NCBI RefSeq assembly: GCF_900142725.1
Contig: NZ_FRBW01000001.1
Coordinates: 186,001-250,000 of the forward strand
DNA from: Roseibium suaedae
GTDB lineage: Bacteria; Pseudomonadota; Alphaproteobacteria; Rhizobiales; Stappiaceae
Direction of reading: 5' to 3'
DNA length: 64,000 nucleotides
Positions 1 through 9,018 of the stretch are shown in pieces. How positions within the stretch are numbered: position 1 is the first letter of the stretch; each line of letters starts with the position of its first letter. The translations under genes were made by a program, and so were the position numbers. The notes below the pieces were generated by a model that was given only the letters and a program-made list of their open reading frames with translations, made no database searches and was not told where the DNA came from.

Positions 1-600
1 ATTGACCTTGTGGTCTTCGGCCGCGCAGCTGCCATCCGCGCTGCGGAAGTCGTCGATCCCAAGACGCCGGTTCCGGCCCCTAATGAGGCCTCCTGCGAAA
101 AGATCATGGACCGCTTCGACCGTCTGCGTCATGCAAACGGCTCGATCGCGACCGCGGATCTGCGCGACAAGATGCAGCGCACCATGCAGGAAGATGCCGC
201 CGTGTTCCGGACCCAGGAAAGCCTGGAGCAGGGCTGCAAGCGTATGAGCTCCATCTGGGGCGAGATGAAGGATCTCAAGGTCTCCGACCGGTCGATGATC
301 TGGAACTCCGACCTGGTGGAAACGCTGGAGCTGGAAAACCTGATGGCCAACGCCATCACCACGGTCTATGGCGCGGAAGCGCGCAAGGAAAGCCGTGGCG
401 CCCACGCCCGCGAGGACTACAAGGATGGTCCGCTCGGTGGCCGGAACGACGACGATTGGCGCAAGCACACCCTGTCCTGGGTGAGCGAAAGCGGCGAAGT
501 GAAGCTGGACTACCGTCCGGTGGTGCTTGACCCGCTGACCAAGCACGAAGACGGCGGCATCGACCCGAAGAAGATCGCGCCGAAAGCGCGCGTCTACTAA
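1..600 (+). CDS. sdhA: Succinate dehydrogenase flavoprotein subunit, C-terminal part (5' truncated by window)
   Basis: Only the last 199 residues are visible; the reading frame is open from base 1. The segment holds the family's C-terminal helical region and the conserved block [11 protein letters not shown] followed by a W..HTLSWV stretch, as in bacterial SdhA and fumarate reductase A. SdhA carries covalent FAD and oxidises succinate to fumarate at the inner face of the cytoplasmic membrane, passing electrons to SdhB. It ends in TAA 14 bases before an FkbM methyltransferase gene that separates it from sdhB. The FAD-binding N-terminus lies outside the window. Confidence 0.96.
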   Translation: MDLVVFGRAAAIRAAEVVDPKTPVPAPNEASCEKIMDRFDRLRHANGSIATADLRDKMQRTMQEDAAVFRTQESLEQGCKRMSSIWGEMKDLKVSDRSMIWNSDLVETLELENLMANAITTVYGAEARKESRGAHAREDYKDGPLGGRNDDDWRKHTLSWVSESGEVKLDYRPVVLDPLTKHEDGGIDPKKIAPKARVY

Positions 601-614
601 GGAGCGGCAGGCTG

Positions 615-1463
615 GTGAGCGCACATGCGGCCCTGACGGATACGGTCAGTCCCTTCGGTACCTACAAGGCCGAGGGACTGGTCCGCGCTGCCTGGAAGCT
701 GGCGGATCGTCACGATCTGTCCGCCTCTCTGCGCAAGCGCATAAGGTCTCTGGTCGCCTGGGCGTTTTCCGGCCCCTATGACACGGAAGCCGACGGCCTG
801 AAGTTCCGGATCTATCCCGGTCAGAATTATGATGACCGCAAGATCCTGGCCAAGGGCCGCCTGCCTGAACGGGCTGAGCACAAGCTGCTGCACCCCTATC
901 TGAAAGCCGGAACGGTCTTTCTGGATGTGGGCGCGAATATCGGCAGCTACAGCCTGTTTGCCGCTTCCCGCGGTGCCCGGGTTTTGGCCGTCGAGGCCAA
1001 TCCGGACACTGCAGCCAAGTTGGGGTTCAACCTGAGGGCCAATGGCCTTGAGAATGAAATCCGCGTTGCCGAGGTTGCCGTGGGCGATGCCGAAGGCTCG
1101 CTTCAGCTCTGGTCCGAACCTTCCAATTGCGGTTTCGCCACGCTGGTGCCGGAACTGACGACGGGGGAATGGGCCGGCAACTGGAGCCCGAGGGAAGTGC
1201 CTGTCCGTCCGCTTGCCGATGTGGTGCGCGAGGCAGGCCTCAGCCGGGTGGATGTGCTGAAGATCGACGTCGAAGGCTTTGAGGACCGCGTGGTTCTGCC
1301 GTTTCTGCGCACAGCAGAAAGGCACATGTGGCCCCGGGTCGTGATGCTTGAAACAAATTGCCGGCCTCATTGGGCCGAGGACTGCACCAAGGTGCTTGAA
1401 GACCTCGGTTACCGCGCCGCCGGCGGAACAGAAGACAACACCGTGTTCGAGCTGGCTGCCTGA
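615..1463 (+). CDS. FkbM-family SAM-dependent methyltransferase inserted in the sdh operon
   Basis: A 282-residue protein with a Rossmann methyltransferase core: the SAM-binding motif FLDVGANIGSYS lies near residue 95, an acidic end of strand 2 follows (AVEAN), and the family signature DVLKIDVEGFED lies near residue 213. FkbM enzymes are mostly O-methyltransferases of sugars or natural products; the substrate cannot be read from the sequence. The chosen GTG start has a weak ribosome site (GGAGCGG at 601-607). It sits 14 bases after sdhA and 57 before sdhB in the same direction, so it is probably co-transcribed with them. A role in complex II maturation is only a positional guess. Confidence 0.85.
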   Translation: MSAHAALTDTVSPFGTYKAEGLVRAAWKLADRHDLSASLRKRIRSLVAWAFSGPYDTEADGLKFRIYPGQNYDDRKILAKGRLPERAEHKLLHPYLKAGTVFLDVGANIGSYSLFAASRGARVLAVEANPDTAAKLGFNLRANGLENEIRVAEVAVGDAEGSLQLWSEPSNCGFATLVPELTTGEWAGNWSPREVPVRPLADVVREAGLSRVDVLKIDVEGFEDRVVLPFLRTAERHMWPRVVMLETNCRPHWAEDCTKVLEDLGYRAAGGTEDNTVFELAA

Positions 1464-1520
1464 ACACTGGAAGAATGTGGCCCGGACGCGAAACAAGGGC
1501 CCCAACGCGGAGCGAGAAAC

Positions 1521-2303
1521 ATGGTTCAGCTGACGCTTCCCCGGAACTCCCAGGTGACGGACGGCAAGGTTTGGGAAAAGCCTGCCGGCGCGACCAACCT
1601 GCGTGAATACCGGATCTACCGCTGGAACCCGGATGATGGCCGCAACCCGCGGGTTGATACCTATTTCGTCGATATGGACGATTGCGGGCCGATGGTTCTC
1701 GACGGGCTCATCTATATCAAGAACAAGATCGACCCGACGCTGACCTTCCGCCGGTCCTGCCGTGAAGGCATTTGCGGGTCCTGCGCGATGAACATCGACG
1801 GCACCAACACCCTCGCCTGCACCAAGGGCGCGGAAGAGGTTGCCGGCGACGTGGTCAAGATCTACCCGCTGCCGCATATGCCGGTGGTCAAGGATCTGGT
1901 GCCGGATCTCACCCGCTTCTACGCGCAGCACCGTTCGATCGAGCCGTGGCTGAAGACCGTTTCCCCGGCTCCGGAGAAGGAATGGCGCCAGTCGCATGAA
2001 GACCGCGCCAAGCTGGACGGCCTTTACGAGTGCATCCTGTGCGCCTGCTGCTCCACGTCCTGCCCGAGCTACTGGTGGAACGGCGACCGTTACCTCGGCC
2101 CGGCCATCCTGCTGCAGGCCTACCGTTGGCTGATCGACAGCCGCGACGAGGCAACCGGCGAGCGCCTGGACAATCTGGAAGATCCGTTCCGCCTGTACCG
2201 CTGCCACACCATCATGAACTGCTCGCAGGCTTGCCCGAAGGGTCTGAACCCGGCCAAGGCCATTGCCGAGATCAAGAAGATGATGGTCGAACGCCGCGTC
2301 TGA
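1521..2303 (+). CDS. sdhB: Succinate dehydrogenase iron-sulfur subunit
   Basis: A full-length 260-residue SdhB. All three cluster sites are present: the [2Fe-2S] site [14 protein letters not shown]...LACT near residues 78-101, the [4Fe-4S] site [12 protein letters not shown] near residue 172, and the [3Fe-4S] site [17 protein letters not shown] near residue 232. The protein carries electrons from the SdhA flavin to ubiquinone at the SdhC/D membrane anchor. The ATG at 1521 follows a GGAGCGAGAAAC ribosome site. It is the last gene of the operon and a hairpin terminator follows 27 bases later. Confidence 0.98.
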   Translation: MVQLTLPRNSQVTDGKVWEKPAGATNLREYRIYRWNPDDGRNPRVDTYFVDMDDCGPMVLDGLIYIKNKIDPTLTFRRSCREGICGSCAMNIDGTNTLACTKGAEEVAGDVVKIYPLPHMPVVKDLVPDLTRFYAQHRSIEPWLKTVSPAPEKEWRQSHEDRAKLDGLYECILCACCSTSCPSYWWNGDRYLGPAILLQAYRWLIDSRDEATGERLDNLEDPFRLYRCHTIMNCSQACPKGLNPAKAIAEIKKMMVERRV

Positions 2304-2330
2304 TTTTTTCGGAACAAATGCAAATAACGA

Positions 2331-2358
2331 AAAGGCCGCCCATTGGGTGGCCTTTTTT
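2331..2358 (+). terminator. Rho-independent terminator of the sdh operon
   Basis: The hairpin pairs AAAGGCC with GGCCTTT around a GC-rich upper stem and is followed by a run of six T. It begins 27 bases after the sdhB stop codon. Confidence 0.85.
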
Positions 2359-2387
2359 GATGGCGAAGTAGTTTTTTCGGTCGTCAT

Positions 2388-2537
2388 GGTCGGGCTTGTT
2401 CCGACCGTCTGTCAGTCATTGTCTCCTATAGATCCTCGGCACGAGGCCGAGGATGACGACGCAGAGGCTGGTTTGTCAGCGGCTTTTTGCCTTAAAGCGG
2501 TCAACTACCCCGAGCTGTCCCGGCCTTGAGCCGGGAC
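2388..2537. repeat. Cluster of three short palindromes (REP-like), within the 350-bp gap 2304-2652
   Basis: Three hairpin units follow one another: GGTCGG/CCGACC (2388-2406), ATCCTCGGC-acgag-GCCGAGGAT (2432-2454) and GTCCCGGC-cttga-GCCGGGAC (2517-2537). Two are perfect with 5-base loops. None has a T-run, so they look like interspersed extragenic palindromes rather than terminators. Apart from the sdh terminator I see no gene in this gap. Confidence 0.7.
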
Positions 2538-2652
2538 CTACCGTTTAGCCCTAAAAACCGGATTGAGATCCAGAACTTCCGCGTTTCTCCGTCAGGGACT
2601 GCGGAAAGCGCCGGGAACAAGCCGAAAAGCCCTCTCCCGTCTTCCTGTTCCC

Positions 2653-3483
2653 TCAGAAATCCGCCGTCATCGGGTCAGGTCCCATGCGGTTTCCGCCATT
2701 GTCGAGTTTTGCCAAGACCGCCATATCGTCAGCATCGAGTGTGAAATCGAAGACCTGGAAGTTCTGCTTGATCCGGTCTGGATTGGCGGACTTCGGAATC
2801 ACGACAAGTCCCTGATCCATGTGCCAGCGGATGACGACCTGGGCGGCGGTGCGGCCATGCTTGCGGGCGACTGCGGCGATGTCGCTGTGCTCGAGCAACT
2901 TGCCCCGGCCAAGCGGGCTCCAGCTCTGGGTGATGATACCGTGCTTGTCATGGAAGGCGCGCAGTTCGGTCTGCTGGAAGTCGGGGTGCAGTTCGACCTG
3001 ATTGATGACCGGTGTCTCGCCGGTCTCCGCAATGATTTTTTCCAGATGCTCCGGGCAGAAATTGGAAACGCCGATTGATCTGGCCCGGCCTTCTTCCTTC
3101 AGCTTGATGAATGCCTTCCAGGTGTCGAGATAGAGCTCACGGTGCGGGCTCGGCCAGTGGATCAGATAGAGGTCGACATAGTCTGTGCCGAGGCGCTTCA
3201 GGCTGTCATCAAAGGCCTTCAGGGTGGTCTCATAGCCCTGTTCGTCATTCCAGAGCTTGGTGGTCAGGAAGATGTCGCCGCGCGCGACACCGGAAGACTG
3301 GATGCCCTTGCCGACACCTTCCTCGTTTCCATAGATCGCGGCGGTATCGATATGCCGGTAACCAACTTCCAGAGCGGTTCTTACGGCAACATCTGCTGTT
3401 TCGTTGGGCGTTTGCCAGACGCCGAGGCCAACCTGGGGGATGAGTCGACCATCGGCGAACTTGAGCGAAACTTGCGAAGTCAT
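2653..3483 (-). CDS. Aldo/keto reductase (2,5-diketo-D-gluconate reductase type)
   Basis: A 276-residue NADPH-dependent oxidoreductase of the AKR (beta/alpha)8 family. The catalytic tetrad is intact: D46 and Y51 in HIDTAAIYGNEE, K76 in LTTKLW and H109 in LIHWP. GVSNF and the cofactor-binding VIPKS segment near the C-terminus are also present. Length and N-terminus (LKFADGRLIPQVGLGVWQ) resemble DkgA/DkgB, which reduce 2,5-diketogluconate, methylglyoxal and other aldehydes; the true substrate is unknown. The ATG follows a CAGGAGA ribosome site. It is a single gene on the minus strand, divergent from the VOC gene at 3695. Confidence 0.92.
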   Translation of the reverse strand: MTSQVSLKFADGRLIPQVGLGVWQTPNETADVAVRTALEVGYRHIDTAAIYGNEEGVGKGIQSSGVARGDIFLTTKLWNDEQGYETTLKAFDDSLKRLGTDYVDLYLIHWPSPHRELYLDTWKAFIKLKEEGRARSIGVSNFCPEHLEKIIAETGETPVINQVELHPDFQQTELRAFHDKHGIITQSWSPLGRGKLLEHSDIAAVARKHGRTAAQVVIRWHMDQGLVVIPKSANPDRIKQNFQVFDFTLDADDMAVLAKLDNGGNRMGPDPMTADF

Positions 3484-3694
3484 CGCGTGTCTCCTGGTGG
3501 GATTTGAAGGCGGGCACTGCGGATCAGACCCGTGAGAAGAGAAAATCTGTCTGACTACATGGTCCGTCGCTCGCGCGTTTCAAGCGCGAAAGGAATATGA
3601 GAAAAGTTGCTCAAGAGCGAAAATTGCATCTTTTGCTTGCGCAGTCCAGATATTTGTTCTTTATTTGTTCCTGCTTCGTCAAGAGGGAATTACC

Positions 3695-4084
3695 ATGTCG
3701 ATTTTTGATCATGTCGGGTTCGAGGTTTCGGACTATTCCGCAGCAAGGGCTTTTTATGACAAGGCGCTTGCACCGCTTGGCATCAAGGTTGTGATGGAAG
3801 TGGGCCCTGAGCAGACCGGCAACATCTTCTATTGCGGATATGGTGTTGAACGGCCTGAGTTCTGGATCGGCGGGCAGACTGCCTTGAACAGGGCTGTCCA
3901 TGTTGCCTTCGCTGCACCGAACCGGTCTATCGTGGACGCCTTTTATGCAGCTGCAATCGCGGCCGGAGGAAAGGACAACGGGGCCCCGGGGCTTCGTCCG
4001 CACTACCACGAGAATTACTATGGCGCCTTCGTGCTTGATCCGGACGGTCACAATATCGAAGCCGTCTGCCATCTGCCGGAATAG
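3695..4084 (+). CDS. VOC-family (glyoxalase/bleomycin-resistance fold) protein
   Basis: 129 residues when started at the ATG after AAGAGGGA; an upstream TTG at 3665 would add ten unlikely residues. The N-terminal FDHVGFEVSDYSAARAFYDKAL and the C-terminal AFVLDPDGHNIEAV are the two halves of a vicinal-oxygen-chelate fold, with H6 and a C-terminal Glu as likely metal ligands. These proteins include lyases, dioxygenases and resistance proteins; the substrate is not predictable. A second VOC gene follows nine bases downstream, so the two are probably co-transcribed. Confidence 0.87.
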   Translation: MSIFDHVGFEVSDYSAARAFYDKALAPLGIKVVMEVGPEQTGNIFYCGYGVERPEFWIGGQTALNRAVHVAFAAPNRSIVDAFYAAAIAAGGKDNGAPGLRPHYHENYYGAFVLDPDGHNIEAVCHLPE

Positions 4085-4093
4085 GAGTTCGAC

Positions 4094-4471
4094 ATGCACA
4101 AGAGCCGGTTGGCCTGTCTGGTCATTGATTGCAAGGACGCTGATCTGGAGCGTCATGAGACCTTCTGGGCGTCAGCGCTAGGGCGTGGCCGGGAAGAGGG
4201 CGTGAAGGACCCGAAGTACCGGGACCTGAAGGGGCCGGCTTCGGAACTGCGCGTTTTGCTGCAGTCGGTCGACCACGAGCCGCGGGTTCATCTGGATATC
4301 GAGACGGACAATGTCCCGGCCGAGGTCGCCCGGCTAAAGAAGCTTGGTGCGCAAGAGGTTGGCGCCTGCAAGACCTGGGTCGTGATGCAGGCCCCAAGCG
4401 GGCACCGGTTTTGTGTGGTGAATCCCCAGCGTCCAGATTTTGCTGAAAACGCGACGGTCTGGCCGGATTGA
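4094..4471 (+). CDS. VOC-family / glyoxalase-like protein
   Basis: A 125-residue single-domain protein of the glyoxalase-like type often seen in actinobacteria and alphaproteobacteria. Recognisable parts are LACLVIDCKDADLERHETFWASALG at the N-terminus and VVMQAPSGHRFCVVNPQ at the C-terminus. The usual metal ligands are not obvious, so catalysis is uncertain. It starts nine bases after the preceding VOC gene and is co-directional. It converges with recQ, whose stop codon lies 25 bases away on the other strand. Confidence 0.82.
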   Translation: MHKSRLACLVIDCKDADLERHETFWASALGRGREEGVKDPKYRDLKGPASELRVLLQSVDHEPRVHLDIETDNVPAEVARLKKLGAQEVGACKTWVVMQAPSGHRFCVVNPQRPDFAENATVWPD

Positions 4472-4496
4472 GATGCCCGGATTGAGTTGGCTGGGC

Positions 4497-6386
4497 TTAA
4501 AGCGAGCCTTCAAAGGCCTCGATGGCCTCAATGAATTCCTTGCCGTAGCGCTCCAGCTTGGATTGGCCGACGCCGGAGACTGCAAGAAGGGCGGTGTAGG
4601 TTCCGGGCCGTGCCTTGGCAATCCCGGCCAGGGTGGCATCGGGAAACACCACATAGGGGGGAACTTCGTTCTCCCTGGCGATCCGCGTGCGAAGGCGGCG
4701 GAGCTGCTCAAAGAGTTGCCGGTCCTCGTGGTCCAGGTCATCGGCAAGAGAGGCTGAGCGCTCGCCGCGGGTCTTTTTGAGGCTGGACGCCGCGCGGTCC
4801 TTGCGCAAAAGCACCTGCCGTTCGCCGCGGAAGACTGCCCTTGTGTCCTCGGTCAGGACAAGGGCGCCGAAATTCGCGTGATCGACATCCATCAGTCCTG
4901 CGGCCACCAGCTGCCGGGCGACCGATTGCCAGACCTTGGGAGAATGTTCCTGGCCGATACCATAGACCGAGAGCGCGGTATGGCCGAAACGGGCGGTTTT
5001 CTCGGTTTCCTTGCCCAGGAGGACATCGATGATGTGGCCCGTGCCGAAGCGCTGCTCCGTCCGGTAGACGGCGGAGAGGAATTTCTGGGCGGCCTGGGTG
5101 CCATCCCAGGTCTCGACCGGGGAAAGGCAGGTGTCGCAGTTGCCGCAAGGCTTGGGATAGGTTTCGCCGAAATGGGCCAGTAGCGCCTGACGCCGGCAGC
5201 CGGACGTCTCGCAGATGCCCAGAAGCGCGTTCAACTTGGCGTTTTCCGCACGTTTGATCTCGTCGGGCGCATCGCCTTCCGCGATCATGCGGCGGCGCTG
5301 GACCATGTCGGCCATGCCATAGGCCATCCAGGCTTCGGAAGGGGCACCGTCACGGCCCGCTCGCCCGGTCTCCTGATAATAGGCCTCAACGGAGGAGGGC
5401 AGGTCCAGATGGGCGACAAACCTGACGTCCGGCTTGTCGATGCCCATGCCGAAGGCCACGGTTGCGACCAGGCAGAGGCCTTCTTCGAGCAGGAAGGCGT
5501 CCTGATTTGCGCCGCGCACGTCCGGTGTAAGGCCTGCATGATAGGGCAGCGCTCGAATGCCCTTGGAGCAGAGCCATTCGGCAATCTCCTCTACCTTGGC
5601 GCGGGAGAGGCAATAAACGATGCCGCTCTCGTCCTTGTGGCGGGTCAGGAAGTCGAGCAGCTGCTGGCGCTGATTGGTGCGCTCGACGATCTCATAGCGG
5701 ATGTTGGGCCGGTCGAAACTGGTGGAGAAGACTTCGGCATTCTCCAGCTTCAGACGGGTGATCAGATCTTCGCGGGTGTGCGGGTCGGCGGTTGCGGTCA
5801 GCGCGACGCGGGGAACGCCGGGATAGCGTTCTGCAAGGGTCGTCAGGGAAAGATATTCCGGACGGAAATCATGGCCCCACTGGCTGACGCAATGCGCCTC
5901 GTCTATTGCAAAGAGGGCGATCTGAAGCGTGTCGAGAAACCGGCGGAACCCCTCGGTTGCAAGCCGTTCCGGTGTCACATAGAGAAGCTTGAGCGCCCCG
6001 GTCCGGGCCTTGGTCCGCACCGCGTCCTGTTCTTCCGGGGACAGGGAGGAATTGAGCGCTGCAGCGGTGACGCCGGCGGCTTCCAGAGCCCCGACCTGAT
6101 CCTTCATCAAGGCAATCAGCGGTGAAATGACAATGCCCACGCCAGGACGGCAAAGAGCCGGGATCTGGAAGCAGAGAGACTTGCCTGCTCCGGTCGGGAA
6201 AAGAACGACTGCGTCCTTGCCGCTGACCAGCATTTCGACGACTTCTGCCTGCCGGCCGCGGAAATCCGGATAGCCAAAGACGTCTCGCAGGATGTCCCGC
6301 GGGTCTGTGGAGGCAATGGAAGTCTGTGTGCCGGATGTTTGCGGCTGTGACGCTGGCATGCTTGGCTGATTCCCTGGTTGCCGCAC
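4497..6386 (-). CDS. recQ: ATP-dependent DNA helicase RecQ
   Basis: A 629-residue helicase of normal family length. It has the RecQ motif 0 ([10 protein letters not shown] near residue 37), Walker A (PTGAGKS, K69), the DEAH-type box ([19 protein letters not shown] near 168), motif VI ([10 protein letters not shown]), the zinc module (C..SGC near 388, then CGNCDTC) and a C-terminal HRDC domain ([13 protein letters not shown] onward). It unwinds DNA 3'-5' in recombination and fork repair. The start is a GTG at 6386; an ATG at 6359 (MPASQPQ) is equally possible because the first 30 residues are not conserved. Confidence 0.96.
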   Translation of the reverse strand: MRQPGNQPSMPASQPQTSGTQTSIASTDPRDILRDVFGYPDFRGRQAEVVEMLVSGKDAVVLFPTGAGKSLCFQIPALCRPGVGIVISPLIALMKDQVGALEAAGVTAAALNSSLSPEEQDAVRTKARTGALKLLYVTPERLATEGFRRFLDTLQIALFAIDEAHCVSQWGHDFRPEYLSLTTLAERYPGVPRVALTATADPHTREDLITRLKLENAEVFSTSFDRPNIRYEIVERTNQRQQLLDFLTRHKDESGIVYCLSRAKVEEIAEWLCSKGIRALPYHAGLTPDVRGANQDAFLLEEGLCLVATVAFGMGIDKPDVRFVAHLDLPSSVEAYYQETGRAGRDGAPSEAWMAYGMADMVQRRRMIAEGDAPDEIKRAENAKLNALLGICETSGCRRQALLAHFGETYPKPCGNCDTCLSPVETWDGTQAAQKFLSAVYRTEQRFGTGHIIDVLLGKETEKTARFGHTALSVYGIGQEHSPKVWQSVARQLVAAGLMDVDHANFGALVLTEDTRAVFRGERQVLLRKDRAASSLKKTRGERSASLADDLDHEDRQLFEQLRRLRTRIARENEVPPYVVFPDATLAGIAKARPGTYTALLAVSGVGQSKLERYGKEFIEAIEAFEGSL

Positions 6387-6467
6387 TGTCTCTTATTCGC
6401 AGCTTCCGGGCAATCAGGCCGAGGCCAAGAGCTGGGGACTGCACAGCTCAAGGTCCCGGCCCTGTCT

Positions 6468-6845
6468 TCAGCTCCAGACCGGGCTGGTGAAGATGGCGAT
6501 GGTGGCAAAAAAGCCGGCGGTCCAGGCAAGGGAGCGGGGAGTTGCCCTGTCCGTCCAGTAGCAGAGAATGTAGATCACTCTGAGACCGATGAAGAGTTCT
6601 GCCAGCCGGTCGATCCAGACCGGGTCTCCTCCCTGTCCGAGACCCACAATGACGGCGACGGCGAACAGCGGAAAAGCCTCGAAGCCGTTGGCCTGTGCGC
6701 CCTGCGCACGCGCCCTGAAGCCGTCTTTCCAGTATTCCGGGTCACGCGGGCGGGCATTGTCGAATTCCTTGTTCATCTTGGCAGGAAATACCGAGAGAAG
6801 CGGCAGGATAGCGGCAATGAGAATGCACCAGACGGCAATGGGCAT
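6468..6845 (-). CDS. MAPEG-family membrane protein
   Basis: 125 residues with about four hydrophobic segments and the bacterial MAPEG pattern: N-terminal WCILIAAILPLLSVFPAK, the central NPR-like NARPRDPEYWK, then GFEAFPLFAVAVIV and IYILCYWTDRATPRSLAW. MAPEG proteins are integral-membrane, often glutathione-linked enzymes of eicosanoid and detoxification chemistry in animals; the role of the bacterial members is unknown. It lies 81 bases upstream of recQ in the same direction but probably has its own function. Confidence 0.87.
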   Translation of the reverse strand: MPIAVWCILIAAILPLLSVFPAKMNKEFDNARPRDPEYWKDGFRARAQGAQANGFEAFPLFAVAVIVGLGQGGDPVWIDRLAELFIGLRVIYILCYWTDRATPRSLAWTAGFFATIAIFTSPVWS

Positions 6846-6994
6846 GGATGAACTCCTCGATGGATAGACCCGAAACAGGCCTGCTTCAGGAGAAGTAGCT
6901 GCTTCTGATGCGATTGAGCAAGATCAAGGAATGACCGTTTAGTTTCGATAAAGTGAAACTATTGGATTTCAATCTTGCATCAAAGGAGGACCAG

Positions 6995-7351
6995 ATGTCC
7001 GTTTCAGATTGGCAGGACTTCATTTTGCAAACAGATGGCCGCATTGCAGAACTGCGCGGGGGCATTCCCGGCGTGGCAAAGGGGTTTCACGAGGTGGCCC
7101 GTTCGGCCATCAAGGCCGGGGCATTGGACGCCAAGACGAAGGAGCTGATGGCTCTGGCGATCGGTATTGCTGCTCGTTGCGATGGTTGCCTTGCCTATCA
7201 TTCCAAGGCGGCGGCCAAATACGGAGCGACCCGGGAGGAGGTCATGGAAACGATCGGCGTCGCGGTCTACATGGGCGGTGGCCCATCTTTGATCTATGGC
7301 GCAGAAGCTTTGTCTGCCTTCGATGCCTTTGCCCGCGAAGGAGAGGAATAG
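6995..7351 (+). CDS. Carboxymuconolactone decarboxylase / AhpD-like family protein
   Basis: 118 residues starting at an ATG behind a very strong AAAGGAGGA site at 6982-6990; an upstream ATG at 6953 has no such site. The CMD fold signature is clear: KTKELMALAIGIAARCDGCLAYHSKAA, with C62, C65 and H69 forming the AhpD-type CxxC...H redox centre. AhpD-like proteins act as thiol-disulfide reductants for peroxidase systems. No peroxidase gene lies nearby, so the partner is unknown. The gene stands alone on the plus strand. Confidence 0.9.
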   Translation: MSVSDWQDFILQTDGRIAELRGGIPGVAKGFHEVARSAIKAGALDAKTKELMALAIGIAARCDGCLAYHSKAAAKYGATREEVMETIGVAVYMGGGPSLIYGAEALSAFDAFAREGEE

Positions 7352-7555
7352 AGGCCCGTCAAAAAAATATTCTCACGGAATATCGGTAAAAATACGAGGT
7401 AAAGGCTGGCTTTTTTGAAAGTCGAGCGATCCAGGGGCTGGCTATCCACGGATCTCTCGACCTTGCCGCGTCTTGTCATAATCCCATCTGATGATCGCGC
7501 TAGAAGGATGCCGAAATTTGGAATCAATTCCTGTGCGGCGAGATGGAGACGTGAC

Positions 7556-8011
7556 GTGCCAGAAGCGACTATCCTGTTCGTGTGCCCCGATAATTCACTG
7601 CTGGGGCCCTTGGCAGAAGCCTATATGAACACGCGTGGACGCGGTCTGGTGAGGGCGTTTTCTGCAGGAACGAAGCCTGCGCAAATGCTGCATCCTGCGG
7701 TCTCCAAGCTGCTGTCTGCTCATGAAGTTCCGATCGAGGGCCTGCAGCCGAAGAGCATGGATATCTTCCTGATGCCCCATGCGCCGTTTCCCGATCAGGT
7801 GATCTATCTTGCGGACATGCCGCCCGTGAACTTGCCGACCGGCTGGGACAAGGCCGTGTCTGTCGAGAATTGGCAGGTCGCGGGGCCCTCGCCCTTTCCC
7901 TCCAGTTTTTCCTATGCGGCTGAATATTTCAGGCGGATCAGGCTGGCCGCAGACCGGGTTCTGCTTGGTGAGCCGCTCGTCGGCCCCACCAGCCGGGCTG
8001 AGGTCGCCTGA
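7556..8011 (+). CDS. Low-molecular-weight phosphotyrosine phosphatase / ArsC-fold protein with degenerate active site
   Basis: With the GTG at 7556 (GGAG site seven bases upstream) the protein has 151 residues and begins just before the P-loop, as the family does. Starts at ATG 7508 or TTG 7415 would add low-quality sequence. ILFVCPDNSLLGPLAEAY matches the ArsC/LMW-PTPase P-loop, where the norm is C-x5-R followed by S. The nucleophile Cys is kept but the phosphate-binding Arg is Leu and the next Ser is Gly. A later FSAGTKPAQMLHPAVSKLL block also fits the family. It is probably not an active phosphatase and may bind a ligand. A terminator follows. Confidence 0.75.
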   Translation: MPEATILFVCPDNSLLGPLAEAYMNTRGRGLVRAFSAGTKPAQMLHPAVSKLLSAHEVPIEGLQPKSMDIFLMPHAPFPDQVIYLADMPPVNLPTGWDKAVSVENWQVAGPSPFPSSFSYAAEYFRRIRLAADRVLLGEPLVGPTSRAEVA

Positions 8012-8051
8012 CATTCAGGCGGAAAGTGTGCGATTGCGGATGCGAAACTGA

Positions 8052-8090
8052 AAATGCCTTGTCCGGCGGCATGTCGGACAAGGCATTTTT
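8052..8090. terminator. Bidirectional hairpin terminator between converging genes
   Basis: AAATGCCTTGTCCG pairs with CGGACAAGGCATTT around a short GC-rich loop. A T-run follows on the plus strand and an A-run precedes it, so it can serve both the gene ending at 8011 and the minus-strand GNAT gene ending at 8134. Confidence 0.88.
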
Positions 8091-8133
8091 CTTGAATATG
8101 GACGTGATGGCGCGAAGGTGGTGCCAGCGAGGA

Positions 8134-8820
8134 TCAGCTCGATGTGGCTGCGCCCTGAGGGCGCAAGCGCTCCGTGAGCTGGCTGAGCCAGGAGGGGCGT
8201 TCTTCGTGCAATGGGACAAGCCGGCCAATCACATCGCCTGCTTCAAAGGTCATTTCCGCGGAGAACTTGCGGGCCAGCGCCTGCATGTGCCTGTTGGTCG
8301 CCAGGCAGTTGATATAGATGTGCCGCACGCCGCGGCCGCGGGCCGCCTTCAGCACCGAGGTCATCAGAGCTGTCGCCAGTCCGGAGCGGCGCCAGTCTTT
8401 CTCTACACAAAATGCAGCTTCCGCCAGCTCCAGATCGTCCAGGGACCGGAGCTCCGCGGTTGCGCGCACTAACCCGTCTTCAAAATAAGCGAAGATCAGG
8501 GTGTTCAAGGTGAAGGACGTTTCTACATAGCCCTGCAGAAACGTATCTGTTGCGTGCATGGCAAACCGGCTGCGGCGGGTTTCCGGGTCAAGCCGCATCA
8601 GGTGATCCTGGAACATGGCCTTGCCGGTCTCGGTCAGGACACGGATTTCACCGGAGCCAAAGGGGACCACGGGGAAGGCGGCGGATTGGATCTTGCTCTG
8701 AAATCTAGGGGAGGCATGCCTGGTCACAAGGACCCACAACTTTTGCAGCGCAGGCGTTGCCGCATTGCGCGCATAGGTCAGATAGACTTGAAGCTGATGT
8801 GAGACCTTGGAATTCTGCAT
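8134..8820 (-). CDS. GNAT-family N-acetyltransferase
   Basis: 228 residues. The first 60 are poorly conserved; the GNAT domain runs from about 60 to 200. The acetyl-CoA pyrophosphate loop is seen in AAFCVEKDWRRSGLATALM (R/Q-x-x-G-x-A type), followed by the helix ARGRGVRHIYINCLATNRHMQALARKF. LDPETRRSRFA near the start of the domain is common in alphaproteobacterial GNATs of unknown substrate. It acts in the cytoplasm. It is transcribed alone, divergent from the Omp19-like lipoprotein gene. Confidence 0.87.
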   Translation of the reverse strand: MQNSKVSHQLQVYLTYARNAATPALQKLWVLVTRHASPRFQSKIQSAAFPVVPFGSGEIRVLTETGKAMFQDHLMRLDPETRRSRFAMHATDTFLQGYVETSFTLNTLIFAYFEDGLVRATAELRSLDDLELAEAAFCVEKDWRRSGLATALMTSVLKAARGRGVRHIYINCLATNRHMQALARKFSAEMTFEAGDVIGRLVPLHEERPSWLSQLTERLRPQGAATSS

Positions 8821-9018
8821 GGAACGCTCTTCTCGAGAGACCTGTTATCTGTTTCAGGACCTCCCGGGCGCTCCTCCAAAGCACTGACACCATATATCAG
8901 CCGCAAATGCGGTTTTTCAATGAACAAATGAACAGGATTTAAGTCGATTTTTGCCTTTCGGGTTCAAGGTGGGTAAGACAAGGCAAAATGTTCGCGGCGG
9001 AACAAGGATTGATTCGAG

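Noticed and set aside
7415-7555. Extended N-terminus of the phosphatase-fold protein from TTG 7415
   Set aside because: The extra residues do not resemble the family and the GTG at 7556 has a better-spaced ribosome site.
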